DNA of 57,110 nt. It comes from Elusimicrobiota bacterium. GTDB taxonomy: Bacteria; Elusimicrobiota; Elusimicrobia; 2-02-FULL-39-32. The stretch covers positions 1 to 57,110 of the forward strand of contig JACPBF010000023.1 of NCBI GenBank assembly GCA_016180425.1. Reading direction: 5' to 3'. A program made the translations under genes and the position numbers. Positions 42,924-52,502 of this stretch are shown in pieces. The notes below the pieces were generated by a model. The model had not been told where the DNA came from and searched no databases. It worked only from the letters and a program-made list of their open reading frames with translations. Every line of letters begins with the position of its first letter. Within the stretch, counting starts at the first letter, position 1.

Positions 42924-44291
42924 TTAAAATGTGATCTGTGTTCTTAATCCTAATATTAAAACATTGCTTTGCGCTGCTCCTTGGGACGATCCCGCTGAAT
43001 GAAAAATAAATTGACTTACTGGAGAGAGATTAAGATGGTCGCTTAAAAAAATTGAGTAATAACATTCTCCAATATTTTCAGTTTCAGCTGTAAGACCAGT
43101 TCCAATAGGAGTTAAAAAGTGACTATAGCCAATCCCAAATTTATCTCGTCTTCTTGCAGGAATAAAATCATGTACCATCATCCCTGCGCTCCAAAAATGA
43201 GGATCTCGCACCGGCTCTTTTTTTATAGTTCTACCCACTCTTCCAAAAAGAATAATTTTTGATCCTATCTCTTGATCTATGCTGGTCCCTAGGGAATAGT
43301 CATCACGATTTTCTCCAGCAGTTCTACCATTTCTTGCAGCCCAAAGCCGCACATTCCCCAAAGCCCCATGCAAAAGTCTAAATCTTAGAGCAATTTCAGA
43401 AATAGAAAAAGGCTCTTCTGTTACATTCACTCCATTCCCGTCAGCGCTTTGGGCGCCTGCGCTTAAGGCAAACCCTTTATGAGAATCATAAAGAAGAGCC
43501 ATTCCTGGTCCGTTTGGAGCATTGCCTAAAACCAGATTGTTTACCAATCCTCCAGTTATAAATTGGCTGGTCTCATCATTGGCAACTCTGTTACGATCAA
43601 AATAATTAGTTAGGTCTATTTTACCAATTATAAACTGAATTTTTTGACTCATGGCTGTTTTTTGTACCCATGCTTCTCTTAAACGCACTTGATCTGTCTG
43701 GGTGACTTGAGGCAAAGAAGTGGTATCGTTGTTGAGTATAGATTGGTTTGGGATAGAAGAATCTGGTCCCTGCCCGCCTTGAGATTCTATGTCAATAAAA
43801 AATAAAGTGTTAATGAATGGTCTGCTAAGAAGATAAACATCTATTGAACCTTGAGCAAAAGTTTGTTTTTTAGTTGAGCTTTCAAGACTGTCTGTAACAT
43901 GTTGGACTATTCCAGTGCCAGACATGGCCACATTCACCCTTTTTTGAAACTCTTCGTCTAACATGCTGCTTATTTTATCTCCAACCGCCTCCCTCCTATC
44001 TAGTTTCACTTTGATTAAAGCAAACCTTTTTTTTACAGTTAGGCGATCCTCTGGACAGATAAAATGTTCTGGAGGCAAGGCATAGGTATGTCCTTGAGGA
44101 CAAACATATTCAGTCACCTTTTTTATCTCCTCTGCTTTTTCAGGCGGGAACGTATATTTTTCTAATTCTTGCACTTTGTTTTTTAAGGATTGGAATTCCT
44201 CATCTGAAACAGCGCTAAGATTCTGAATTCCACAACAGAAACTAGAAACCACTAGACATAGGGCTGCAACAACATTAATTTTTTTCATCAT
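42924..44291 (-). CDS. Outer-membrane porin under cobalamin riboswitch control
   Basis: 455 residues. Signal peptide about 1-27. A short coiled-coil segment (SLKNKVQELEKY) is followed by a CPQGHTYALPPEHFICPED element with two CP pairs and a His that could hold a metal ion. The rest is a beta barrel ending with aromatic Phe (LRTQITF), with OprB-like features such as LREAWVQKT, FIIGKIDLTNYFDRN and FGIGYSH. First gene downstream of the riboswitch at 44338-44567. Given that control, uptake of corrinoid or cobalt is the reasonable inference. It is not a TonB-dependent BtuB-type receptor: no plug domain is seen. Confidence 0.75.
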   Translation of the reverse strand: MMKKINVVAALCLVVSSFCCGIQNLSAVSDEEFQSLKNKVQELEKYTFPPEKAEEIKKVTEYVCPQGHTYALPPEHFICPEDRLTVKKRFALIKVKLDRREAVGDKISSMLDEEFQKRVNVAMSGTGIVQHVTDSLESSTKKQTFAQGSIDVYLLSRPFINTLFFIDIESQGGQGPDSSIPNQSILNNDTTSLPQVTQTDQVRLREAWVQKTAMSQKIQFIIGKIDLTNYFDRNRVANDETSQFITGGLVNNLVLGNAPNGPGMALLYDSHKGFALSAGAQSADGNGVNVTEEPFSISEIALRFRLLHGALGNVRLWAARNGRTAGENRDDYSLGTSIDQEIGSKIILFGRVGRTIKKEPVRDPHFWSAGMMVHDFIPARRRDKFGIGYSHFLTPIGTGLTAETENIGECYYSIFLSDHLNLSPVSQFIFHSAGSSQGAAQSNVLILGLRTQITF

Positions 44292-44337
44292 TTTCCCCCT
44301 CTCGAAGATAGGTAAGAATTAAACCTTACCTTTACAT

Positions 44338-44567
44338 GGATAGCCAGGTTTCCTGTCTTTGCGGGTCTTCCTACTTGCGAAACCTTCCCAGTCCTACTTC
44401 ACCTTAACTTTTAAATAAGGCTATCGTCTGCCAGTGGTTTTTGATCGCTTTCGTGCCTTGTTTTTTAGGCATGCTCCTTTCTCCCTATATAAATAAGGAG
44501 AGGAACATATTCGCTTACAGTTGCGGGGCAGAGCTCGATTTTCGCGAGACTTCCCTGACATCTATCC
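44338..44567 (-). promoter_or_regulatory. Cobalamin riboswitch 1
   Basis: On the minus strand the closing stem pairs GGATAG (44567-44562 side, read CTATCC on plus) with CTATCC at 44343-44338. Inside are CAGGGAAG, CTGCCCCGCAACTGTAAGCG, a B12-box-like ACCACTGGCAGACGATAG, CTGGGAAGG and GACCCGCAAAGACAGGAAACC, all in the canonical order. It ends about 45 bases before the porin ATG. The downstream hairpin AGGTAAG/CTTACCT lacks a U-run, so control is probably translational, by masking the GAGAGGGGG site. Confidence 0.92.
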
Positions 44568-44574
44568 TAAGTTA

Positions 44575-44608
44575 GAATAATTCAGTTGGTTGCGGAATTA
44601 TTCGGCTA
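44575..44608. repeat. Inverted repeat with CCGAATA core (copy 3)
   Basis: GAATAATTC (44575-44583) and GAATTATTC (44595-44603) form a perfect nine-base stem, and the right side continues GGCTAG, so the minus strand reads CTAGCCGAATAATTCC, close to the left arm of copy 2. It lies between the cbiA stop and riboswitch 1. Confidence 0.55.
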
Positions 44609-44635
44609 GTTAATTTTTTAATATAAGTGTGGCTT

Positions 44636-46069
44636 TTAAACTTTTGCCGCCTCCTTTTTCAAATTTGAGTTTTCACTGTATTTTTTTGCTGCTTCAACGA
44701 AATTTTGCGCCCATTCAGGGTTTGTTAAAAAATGAAGATGGAGATAGGATGCCAGTAAGTTATTTTTCCTATACCCTTCTAGCTGTTTTTCTCCGGTTTT
44801 TCTGTCTGTGAGCTCATAAGAAAAATGTGAATTCAAATATTCCATTTTAGAATAGTGAAATTCATGACCGCGAACCAGGGTCTCTTTGTCCTGGAGTATG
44901 TTAGGATGGATGCTTTTTCCTTGTTTGTAGCCAAAGTTTTGGAGTTTTTTGGTCATTGTTATTTTCCTTGGGATTGCGCCTACCATCTCATAAGTCTTAC
45001 CATCTAAATCTTGAATTGCTTCTGTAAGATACATTAAGCCTCCACATTCCGCATAAACAGGTAAACCATCCGCGATTAAATTTTTGATTTGGTTCTTTAA
45101 ATAAAGATTATTTTGGAGCTCCTGCGCGTAGATTTCTGGAAATCCTCCTCCAAAATATAGAGCGCTTAAATCCTCTGGGAGTTCCTTTGTTTCCAAAGGG
45201 CTGAAAGTAATTAATTTAGCTCCAAATTGCTCTAAAAGATCTAAATTTGCCTGATAGTAAAAACTAAATGCTTTGTCCTTAGCAATTCCAATTTTTACTG
45301 ATTTTAAATTATTATTAATAAATTCTATTGATGGAGACTCTACTTTAGGTAAAGGTTTTGTTTCTTTAGCGATTTTTAAAATCGCATCTAAATTAATTCC
45401 TGGGTTATTTTTTTCAGGATCCGGGTCAATCAAATCAGTTAAAGCATTGACAAGTTCTTTAAATTCCTTATTTTCAGAAGCAGTTAAAAGACCAAGATGT
45501 CTTTCAGGCACATGAATTTTTAAATTGGAAGGGATCCCGCCTAAGATAGGAATTTGAGTATAAGTTTCCACAGCATCTTTTAGAAGTTGGTAATGCCTTA
45601 AACTTCCCACTTTGTTAAGAATCACTCCGCTAATTTTTAAAGCAGGATCAAAAGATTTAAAACCTAAGACTAAAGCCGCAGCCGAACGAGCCATTTTTTT
45701 TGCGTCAATGACCAGAATAATAGGGCAGTTTAAAAGTTTCGCGATTTCCTGAGTGCTTGCGGTTTCTTCACAACTGCCAAAACCGTCATAGAGTCCCATG
45801 ACCCCTTCAATAATGGCTAGTTCGCAATTACAAGATTCCTTCTGAAATAACCACTGAACTTTTTCTTTTGTAAGCAGCCATGTGTCTAGATTATGAGATG
45901 GTTTTTTTGTAACAAGCTGGTGATAGCTAGGATCAATATAGTCAGGCCCAACTTTAAAAGGTTGCACTTTAATCCCTGCTTTTTTAAAGGCAGCCATTAA
46001 AGCTAAAGTAACAGAAGTTTTCCCCACCCCGCTTTGTGTTCCAGAAACAATAATTCTAGGGATATTCAT
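44636..46069 (-). CDS. cbiA: Cobyrinic acid a,c-diamide synthase CbiA
   Basis: 477 residues from ATG 46069, chosen because it overlaps the cbiB stop as ATGA; the frame extends eight codons further. P-loop SGTQSGVGKTSVT at the N-terminus, VGPDYIDPSYH, and a C-terminal glutaminase domain with YFGGGFPEIYA and the nucleophile Cys in AECGGLMYL. It amidates the a and c side chains using glutamine and ATP. Last gene of the first cobalamin unit. Confidence 0.95.
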   Translation of the reverse strand: MNIPRIIVSGTQSGVGKTSVTLALMAAFKKAGIKVQPFKVGPDYIDPSYHQLVTKKPSHNLDTWLLTKEKVQWLFQKESCNCELAIIEGVMGLYDGFGSCEETASTQEIAKLLNCPIILVIDAKKMARSAAALVLGFKSFDPALKISGVILNKVGSLRHYQLLKDAVETYTQIPILGGIPSNLKIHVPERHLGLLTASENKEFKELVNALTDLIDPDPEKNNPGINLDAILKIAKETKPLPKVESPSIEFINNNLKSVKIGIAKDKAFSFYYQANLDLLEQFGAKLITFSPLETKELPEDLSALYFGGGFPEIYAQELQNNLYLKNQIKNLIADGLPVYAECGGLMYLTEAIQDLDGKTYEMVGAIPRKITMTKKLQNFGYKQGKSIHPNILQDKETLVRGHEFHYSKMEYLNSHFSYELTDRKTGEKQLEGYRKNNLLASYLHLHFLTNPEWAQNFVEAAKKYSENSNLKKEAAKV

Positions 46070-47049
46070 AAAAGAGTTCGAATAGTTAAGCAAATCAAAA
46101 AGAATAGGAGCGAACCCATAAACATCAGTTTAATGGATTTAGCAATATGTTCAACAGAAAGTTCTTTTTCTGCAAAACCTAAATAGGGCGTTTGTAATGG
46201 GACATTTTCATAGGTATTTAGACCTCCTAATTGAATTTGAAGCGCTCCAGCCATGGCAGCTTCTGGAATAGCAGCATTGGGTACTGGCGTATTTAGACCT
46301 TGACCCCAAGCGATCTGATACGATTTTTTTAATGAGTATCCTAAAACTCCAGCAGCGATTGGAAAAAGAAACCCGCTGATCCTGGCTGGAAGCCAGTTGG
46401 CTAAAGTGTCAATTTTGGCCGCAGTTTTTCCAAAATAAAAATATCTATTATTTTTAAGGCCAATCATGGAATCTAAAGTATTGATGGTTTTATAGGCTAG
46501 CGCCAAAGGAGCTCCTCCAATAAAAGCATAAAAAAGCGGAGCTATAATTCCATCCACAGTGCTCTCTGCAACTGTTTCCACAGTTCCACGGATAATCTCT
46601 TTTTCATTGAGATTTTTTGTGTCTCTGCCTACAATCCAGGAAAGTTTTTTTCTAGCCAAAGGGATGTCATTTGATTTTAAAGCGTCTCTTACCCAAGAAC
46701 TTTCAATCGCCAACTCTTTAGTTGAAAAACAGGCATAAAGTAAAAAGATTTCAACCGCAGCGGCACAGACAGAAGAAAATCGGGATAAAAATTTTAGAAG
46801 AATCCATGGAACAAAAAAACTTAAACCAATCAGGCTAATGGTTAAAAAAGTTCCGCCCAGCAATTCTAATTTTTTAAAAGAAAATCGTTCGTTTTCTGAT
46901 GAATGAAAAAATGAGATTCCTTTTCTTATGACTCTTTCCCCTTCCTCAATTAAAAATCCAATAAACCGGATTGGATGAGGCATCCAATGAGGGTCTCCAA
47001 GGAGTAAATCCAAGAGATATGCAATGATTAATATTCCTATTAAATCCAT
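46066..47049 (-). CDS. cbiB: Adenosylcobinamide-phosphate synthase CbiB
   Basis: 327 residues, membrane protein with about four or five helices. LLLGDPHWMPHPIRFIG at the N-terminus, SWIVGRDTKNL, ESTVDGIIAPLFYAFIGG, and NTLDSMIGLKNNRYF are the CbiB/CobD family signatures. It attaches aminopropanol phosphate to cobyric acid. It is translationally coupled to cbiA. Confidence 0.95.
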   Translation of the reverse strand: MDLIGILIIAYLLDLLLGDPHWMPHPIRFIGFLIEEGERVIRKGISFFHSSENERFSFKKLELLGGTFLTISLIGLSFFVPWILLKFLSRFSSVCAAAVEIFLLYACFSTKELAIESSWVRDALKSNDIPLARKKLSWIVGRDTKNLNEKEIIRGTVETVAESTVDGIIAPLFYAFIGGAPLALAYKTINTLDSMIGLKNNRYFYFGKTAAKIDTLANWLPARISGFLFPIAAGVLGYSLKKSYQIAWGQGLNTPVPNAAIPEAAMAGALQIQLGGLNTYENVPLQTPYLGFAEKELSVEHIAKSIKLMFMGSLLFFLICLTIRTLL

Positions 47050-47076
47050 CTTATAGATTTTAAAGTTCCCTTATAC

Positions 47077-47163
47077 CCGAATAATGGATTAGAACATGAG
47101 AACTGATTAAGAAGAAGATATCTAGATTTTTTATCATCTTCAATTTTTTAATACATTATTCGG
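47077..47163. repeat. Inverted repeat with CCGAATA core (copy 4)
   Basis: Perfect ten-base arms CCGAATAATG (47077-47086) and CATTATTCGG (47154-47163) enclose 67 bp containing a second stem, GAAGAAGAT against ATCATCTTC. It fills the gap between cbiP and cbiB within the operon, so it is carried on the mRNA and could act as a processing or stability element. Confidence 0.6.
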
Positions 47164-47172
47164 ACTTAAATT

Positions 47173-48708
47173 TTATTTCTGTTTTTCGATTAAATCAAAA
47201 AGCATTTTTTTATCAATATTTTCCTCTATTATTTTTGCAAGCTGATCAAAACCTGTTGTTTTCTCCATTTCATTATTTTCATCTTTGAACCTTTTTAATC
47301 CAACCTCTTTTCTTATCTGGTTTAAGAAATAAGAACGAAATTCTGGAGCATCAAATAAACCATGAATATAGGTCCCCATGATTAAAGAGCCATTTTCTTT
47401 TTTATCTGAATTTAGAATAATTCCATCATAATCTTCTATGGGTAAACCGTATCGTTCAGTGATTTTGAAAATTGGCTTTTGGCCATTTCTCCCTTGAGTG
47501 CAGCCCATGTGAATTTCGTACCCTTCAATTTTGAAGTTACTCTCAAGGTGTGTCGCTTTTACTTGGGCTGTTGTTTTTTTTCTTTCAAAAACCGTGATAG
47601 AGGGGATCAGTTTTAAACCATCTGATTCTTTTTGTTTAGATTCTACGCCATAGGGGTCGAATATCTTTTCCCCTAACATTTGATAGCCGCCGCATATTCC
47701 TAAGATTGGAATTTTAAGATTTTGGCAGCGAAGAATGTAATCCATAAATCCTTGAGATTTTAAAAATTTTAGATCCGCGATTGTGCTTTTTGTGCCCGGG
47801 ATAATTAAGAGGTCTGGCAAAATATTTCTGGGAGGATGTTCAATGTAATTTAAAGAAACATTTTTTTCTTTTTTTAAAGGGTCGAAGTCTGTAAAATTAG
47901 AAATTCTAGGAAGTTTAATTACGTGAACTAAGAGTTTATTTTCAGCGGATTTTCCATCCTTTGAAAAAGCTCCAAATCCATCCTCTAAAACAACAGAATC
48001 TTCCTCATCAATAGAAAGATTTTGGATGTAAGGGATCACTCCTAGAATTTTCTTTTTCGTTCTTTTTTCAATCCAGTTAAGACCCGGAAGCAGAAGTTTT
48101 TTATCCCCCCTAAATTTATTAATTAAAAAAGCGCGGACACATTTTTTTTCATCAGAATCCAGCAGTTGGTAAGTGCCAATGAGCTGGGCAAAAACCCCCC
48201 CCTTATCAATATCTCCAGCTAAGATCACAGGAGCAGAGATTTTTTTAGCAATGAACATGTTTACAATCTCATTTTTTTTAAGATTAATTTCTGCCGGGCT
48301 GCCGGCTCCTTCAATTACGATTAGATCGTATAAATTTCTTAAAAGTTCTAAGGCATTAAAAATTTGGGGACTTAGTTTCTTTTTATAGGATTGATATTCA
48401 AGAGCTGTTAAGGATTCCATGACCTTGCCCATCACCACAAGCTGACATTTTTTATCTGTTGTTGGTTTAAGCAGAATTGGGTTCATTTCTACTGTTGGAC
48501 ATATCCCTGAAGCAAAGGCCTGGGTTGCCTGGGCTCTGCCGATCTCTTCACCCTTTTCTGTCACATAAGAATTATTCGCCATGTTTTGAGATTTAAAAGG
48601 AGCGACTTTAATTCCATGGTTTTTAAATAAACGGCATAGCCCTGCCACCAAAACGCTTTTACCCACATTGGAGGCTGTGCCCTGCACCATTAAGACTTTA
48701 GCTGGCAT
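47173..48708 (-). CDS. cbiP: Cobyric acid synthase CbiP
   Basis: 511 residues. N-terminal P-loop domain (VQGTASNVGKSVLVAGLCR, then PFKSQNMANNS and EIGRAQATQA), then a glutaminase domain with the nucleophile Cys in LGICGGYQMLG and the HGLF motif near the C-terminus. It amidates side chains b, d, e and g. It overlaps cobD by eleven bases. Confidence 0.96.
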   Translation of the reverse strand: MPAKVLMVQGTASNVGKSVLVAGLCRLFKNHGIKVAPFKSQNMANNSYVTEKGEEIGRAQATQAFASGICPTVEMNPILLKPTTDKKCQLVVMGKVMESLTALEYQSYKKKLSPQIFNALELLRNLYDLIVIEGAGSPAEINLKKNEIVNMFIAKKISAPVILAGDIDKGGVFAQLIGTYQLLDSDEKKCVRAFLINKFRGDKKLLLPGLNWIEKRTKKKILGVIPYIQNLSIDEEDSVVLEDGFGAFSKDGKSAENKLLVHVIKLPRISNFTDFDPLKKEKNVSLNYIEHPPRNILPDLLIIPGTKSTIADLKFLKSQGFMDYILRCQNLKIPILGICGGYQMLGEKIFDPYGVESKQKESDGLKLIPSITVFERKKTTAQVKATHLESNFKIEGYEIHMGCTQGRNGQKPIFKITERYGLPIEDYDGIILNSDKKENGSLIMGTYIHGLFDAPEFRSYFLNQIRKEVGLKRFKDENNEMEKTTGFDQLAKIIEENIDKKMLFDLIEKQK

Positions 48709-49789
48709 AAAAAATCTCTTTTAATTTATCTAAAAGACGGTTATTCTCATTTTCTTTTCTGACCGCAATACGCAGGTATTGATCCTGTTCTAATCCAAAG
48801 AAGTCATTGCAGGATCGGATCAGGATTCCTTTTTTTAGCAGACTCTCAGTTAATTCAGAGGATTTAAATTTAGGATTTAAAATTTTAACTAAAAGAAAAT
48901 TTGTAGAACTTTTAAATATTTTAAGGAAAGGATTGAGTTGTAAATCTTTGATGAGATTGTTTTTTAAAAGAGCCAGCATCCTAGAGGAATCAATCATAAA
49001 TTTTTCAAAATCTTTAATTTTTTCTCCTATTTTTTGAGCAAAAATATTGACTCTCCATGTTGGCATAAGAGAATTAAACTTTTCAATTATTTCTTTTGAA
49101 CCAACGCAATAGCCTAATCTTAATCCGGGTATGGAAAGAATTTTAGTTAAGGAGCGTAAGATTAAGATTCTTGAATCTCTTAAAGCATAAGGAATAAGAG
49201 AATGTTCTAAATCATTTTGAATGAATGGCATAAAAGATTCATCACAGATCACTAAATGTTTTCCATACTTTGGAACATGGCGCTCAATCCAATTCATCAA
49301 TGTTTTAGCTGAAGTGAGGTGTCCAGTTGGATTGTTGGGATTAGCCAGAAAAATAAGGTTTGTTTTAAGATCAGGCAATTCTTGATCAAATGAATGTTGA
49401 AAATTTGTCCCCTCTTTAGCGCATTCATATTGCAGTTCTCCAAAGCAGGATTTTACAGCTGCTGTGTATTCTGTAAAACTTGGAGCAAAAATTAAAGCAA
49501 AGGGATTGGAAAAAAATCGAGCAGCCCAAAAAATAAGCTCGCTAGCTCCATTGGCAACCGCAATATTTTCTTTTTCTAGATTATGGAAATTTGCAATTGC
49601 AGAGCGCAGCTTTCCGTAGTTTGGATCTGGATAAAACGCAATTTCATTGAATGATTCTTTTAGAATAGTTTCTACATTTTCTGGAGGACCAAAAGGATTA
49701 ATATTAGCGCTAAAATCCAGCAGCTGATCTATGGGATAACCAACCTCAGGCCCTAAAACTTGAACATTGCCTCCATGCGTATAATTCAT
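48698..49789 (-). CDS. cobD: L-threonine-O-3-phosphate decarboxylase CobD (PLP aminotransferase fold)
   Basis: 363 residues from the ATG at 49789 (MNYTHGGN, the usual family start); four codons more are possible. LDFSANINPFGPP, NGASELIFWAAR, FLANPNNPTGHL, ICDESFMPF and the PLP-binding Lys in RSLTKILSIPGLRLGY are visible. It makes aminopropanol phosphate for the nucleotide loop. A histidinol-phosphate aminotransferase is the alternative, but the position between cobS and cbiP favours CobD. Confidence 0.92.
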   Translation of the reverse strand: MNYTHGGNVQVLGPEVGYPIDQLLDFSANINPFGPPENVETILKESFNEIAFYPDPNYGKLRSAIANFHNLEKENIAVANGASELIFWAARFFSNPFALIFAPSFTEYTAAVKSCFGELQYECAKEGTNFQHSFDQELPDLKTNLIFLANPNNPTGHLTSAKTLMNWIERHVPKYGKHLVICDESFMPFIQNDLEHSLIPYALRDSRILILRSLTKILSIPGLRLGYCVGSKEIIEKFNSLMPTWRVNIFAQKIGEKIKDFEKFMIDSSRMLALLKNNLIKDLQLNPFLKIFKSSTNFLLVKILNPKFKSSELTESLLKKGILIRSCNDFFGLEQDQYLRIAVRKENENNRLLDKLKEIFYAS

Positions 49790-49886
49790 TGTCCTAACCA
49801 TTCGTTTGAAATTATGAATTTGGTAAAAAATAAAGCACTTTTTTCCTTTTGATCATCGCTGCATTGAATTCTTATTTTCATTTGGG

Positions 49887-50657
49887 TTAAATTAAAGTGA
49901 ATGATTGATTTATTTCATTGGAAGCAATGAATTGAAAAACAAATAGCGCTGTAATTTCAGCAAGTTCATTCACAGCTCCTAATATGTCTCCAGTAATACC
50001 ATCTATTTTATTTTTTACCCATTGTAAGAAAAACCAGACTGTACTAAAGCTTAAACCCGCTATTATGATCCCATTAAAACCTAAAACTGGATAGATTATG
50101 ACTATTAATAATAGAGATGAAAAAAACAGTTCTTTTTTTCCAATATGTTTGAGGAAAGCGCCGGCAGTTCCTTCTTCCCTAGCATAAGGATAAAGGCTGG
50201 CGCTTAAGGTCATAAGCCAGCGGCTAATTACTGGAACAATCAGAAAAGCATTTTTAAGCTGATCTTTAAAAAGCAAAGAAAAATAAAGAGAACATTTTAA
50301 CAGCAAAAGACAAAAAAGTCCTACGACTGCCATGGTCCCTATGCGGGAATCTTTCATAATCTTTAAAATTTCTTCTTTGTTTTTTCCCGCGTAAAAACCA
50401 TCGCAGCTGTCTGCAAAACCATCCAAATGCAAAGCGCCTGTAAATATGATCCCTGCTATAAAAGCAAAGATAAGGCTAATAGATGGAATAAAGAATTTTT
50501 CACTAAGACTATATATCCATAAAGTTAAAAGACCAATACAAAGCCCCACTAAAGGATAAAAGATCATAGATCCCGCCAAATCTTTTTCCTCTTTCACGTA
50601 GTTTTTTGTAAGAGGAAGAATTGTTAAAAATTGCAGGGCAATTAAAAAAAGTCTCAT
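49887..50657 (-). CDS. cobS: Cobalamin 5'-phosphate synthase CobS
   Basis: 256 residues, about six membrane helices. ALQFLTILPL at the start and the metal-binding DGFADSCDGFYAG motif with KDSRIGTMA are diagnostic. It joins GDP-cobinamide with alpha-ribazole phosphate. Its ATG overlaps the cobT stop (ATGA). Confidence 0.96.
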   Translation of the reverse strand: MRLFLIALQFLTILPLTKNYVKEEKDLAGSMIFYPLVGLCIGLLTLWIYSLSEKFFIPSISLIFAFIAGIIFTGALHLDGFADSCDGFYAGKNKEEILKIMKDSRIGTMAVVGLFCLLLLKCSLYFSLLFKDQLKNAFLIVPVISRWLMTLSASLYPYAREEGTAGAFLKHIGKKELFFSSLLLIVIIYPVLGFNGIIIAGLSFSTVWFFLQWVKNKIDGITGDILGAVNELAEITALFVFQFIASNEINQSFTLI

Positions 50658-51733
50658 AAACGCGCGCTTTCTTTCTTTTCTGAAACATGGGCCTGTTCAA
50701 AAGTAGCCATTTCATTCAATATTTTTAAGGAAGCTTCCACAAGAAACATGCCTAAAGCTGCTCCTGTTCCTTCTCCCAATCTCATTCTTAAATCTAAAAG
50801 AGGAATTAAGCCCAAATGTTTTAAAATTGCGTCGTGCCCGGGTTCACTGGAGCGATGAGCTGGAATGAGATATTCTGACACTGTTGGACATAAACCATGG
50901 GCAATTAAAGCCGCTGCGCCGGAAATAAATCCATCAATCACAACTGGAATATGATTTTTAGCTGCTGCAAGCATAATGCCTGCCATGCCTCCGATTTCAA
51001 ATCCTCCTACTTTAGAAAGAACATCTATAGGATCCTGCGCATTAGGTTTATGCAAGGCAAGCGCGATTTCAATCACTCCAATTTTATGATTAAGGGATTC
51101 TTGAGGAATGCCTGTTCCTTGTCCAGTCACTTGCTCTGCTTTTTTGCCAGTGATGGTTGCGGTAATGGCGCTGGAAGGAGTGGTGTTTCCTATGCCCATT
51201 TCACCTGTGCCAATAATATCCGCTCCATTTTTTATTTCATCTTCTACTAAAGCTATTCCTGTAGCAATAGATTGGTATGCTTCTTCCCTAGACATTGCCG
51301 GCTCTTTGGCAAAGTTAGAAGTTCCCTTTCTTATTTTTTTATTAATTAATCCTGGCAATTCTGGCAAGTTTTGAGCAACGCCAATATCCACAATAACTAC
51401 TTTAGCCTGCACTGTTTTAGAAAGCACATTAATGGCTGCTCCCTGGTTAATAAAATTAAAAACCATTTGGGGAGTTACCTCTTGAGGATAAGCGCTGATC
51501 CCTTCCTCTGTAATTCCATGATCACTGGCCAGTGTAAAAATAACTTTGTTTAAAGATGTGGGGTGATCATTTTCTTGAATAGCGCAGATTTTTTGAGCCA
51601 AATCTTCTAATCTTCCTAAACTTCCTAAAGGTTTAGTTAAATTGTCTAAACGTTTTTTGGCAGTTTCAAACCATTCCTGTTTTAAGGGAGTGATTTTCTG
51701 AATGGTTTCTAAAACAAGCTCTTTATTGTTCAT
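50654..51733 (-). CDS. cobT: Nicotinate-nucleotide:dimethylbenzimidazole phosphoribosyltransferase CobT
   Basis: 359 residues. RLDNLTKPLGSLGRLE at the N-terminus, DHGITEEGISAYP, EMGIGNTTPSSA, DGFISGAAAL and the catalytic-Glu region RLGEGTGAALG are all present. It activates the lower-ligand base as alpha-ribazole phosphate, consistent with bluB in the sister unit. A 189-bp gap separates it from cobU and shows no feature I can support. Confidence 0.96.
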   Translation of the reverse strand: MNNKELVLETIQKITPLKQEWFETAKKRLDNLTKPLGSLGRLEDLAQKICAIQENDHPTSLNKVIFTLASDHGITEEGISAYPQEVTPQMVFNFINQGAAINVLSKTVQAKVVIVDIGVAQNLPELPGLINKKIRKGTSNFAKEPAMSREEAYQSIATGIALVEDEIKNGADIIGTGEMGIGNTTPSSAITATITGKKAEQVTGQGTGIPQESLNHKIGVIEIALALHKPNAQDPIDVLSKVGGFEIGGMAGIMLAAAKNHIPVVIDGFISGAAALIAHGLCPTVSEYLIPAHRSSEPGHDAILKHLGLIPLLDLRMRLGEGTGAALGMFLVEASLKILNEMATFEQAHVSEKKESARL

Positions 51734-51922
51734 TTTGTTTCTCCTATATGAGTAATCAATATTTTTTATTTTTAAAACTTGTATTCTTCTTCACACATTT
51801 ACCATCCACTTGCATTGATTAAAATTTTCAAAAAGACAACATTCCTTATCTTGTGATAAATGATCAACAAAAGTTTTCTGGAAGTAGTTATAACAGTTCT
51901 ACTCACTTAGGTTGAAAAGTAA

Positions 51923-52456
51923 TTACCACTCATTTTTTAAAAGCAGTGGAATTCCTGCTGTAATCATAAATACTTTATTCGCGGTTTTAGCTACCTCCTG
52001 GTTGACTGCGCCTAAGATTTGTCTAAAGCGCCGAGCATCTGGATTTTCCGGCACAATGCCTTGCCCAACCTCATCTGACACAATAACGATCTGTTTAAAT
52101 TTTTGCTTTACTTCATTTAGAAATTTTTTACATTTATTTCGCGCATCCTCTTTTTTAAAATTTTGAAGCATTAGACTTGAAACCCAAAGAGTTAAACTAT
52201 CAATCAAAAGAGAATCAATTTTTTTATGGTCAAAATTTAATTTAAAAGGAGTTCCGGCTGCTTCAAAAGTGGTCCAATTAAAAGGTCTTTCCTTTTTATG
52301 TTTTTTTATTTTTATTTTCATTTCAGGGTCCCCTGCAACACCTGCAACGCAGGTCGCTACAAAACCCTTTTTCCCTTTTGCTTTTTTCAAAAGATTAACA
52401 GCAAAAGAACTTTTTCCGCTTTCCGCTCCGCCTAGAATAAAAATGATCTCACTCAT
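51923..52456 (-). CDS. cobU: Adenosylcobinamide kinase / guanylyltransferase CobU
   Basis: 177 residues. P-loop GGAESGKS at 9-16 (an Ala-Glu variant of GGxRSGKS), the guanylylated His in KKHKKERPFNWTT, SLTLWVS and VSDEVGQGIVPENPDARRF. It phosphorylates adenosylcobinamide and adds GMP. Full length. Confidence 0.95.
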   Translation of the reverse strand: MSEIIFILGGAESGKSSFAVNLLKKAKGKKGFVATCVAGVAGDPEMKIKIKKHKKERPFNWTTFEAAGTPFKLNFDHKKIDSLLIDSLTLWVSSLMLQNFKKEDARNKCKKFLNEVKQKFKQIVIVSDEVGQGIVPENPDARRFRQILGAVNQEVAKTANKVFMITAGIPLLLKNEW

Positions 52457-52502
52457 TTTAAGTTTTTAATCTAAACCAAGAGGCAGCATCCTAAAATAAA
52501 AA

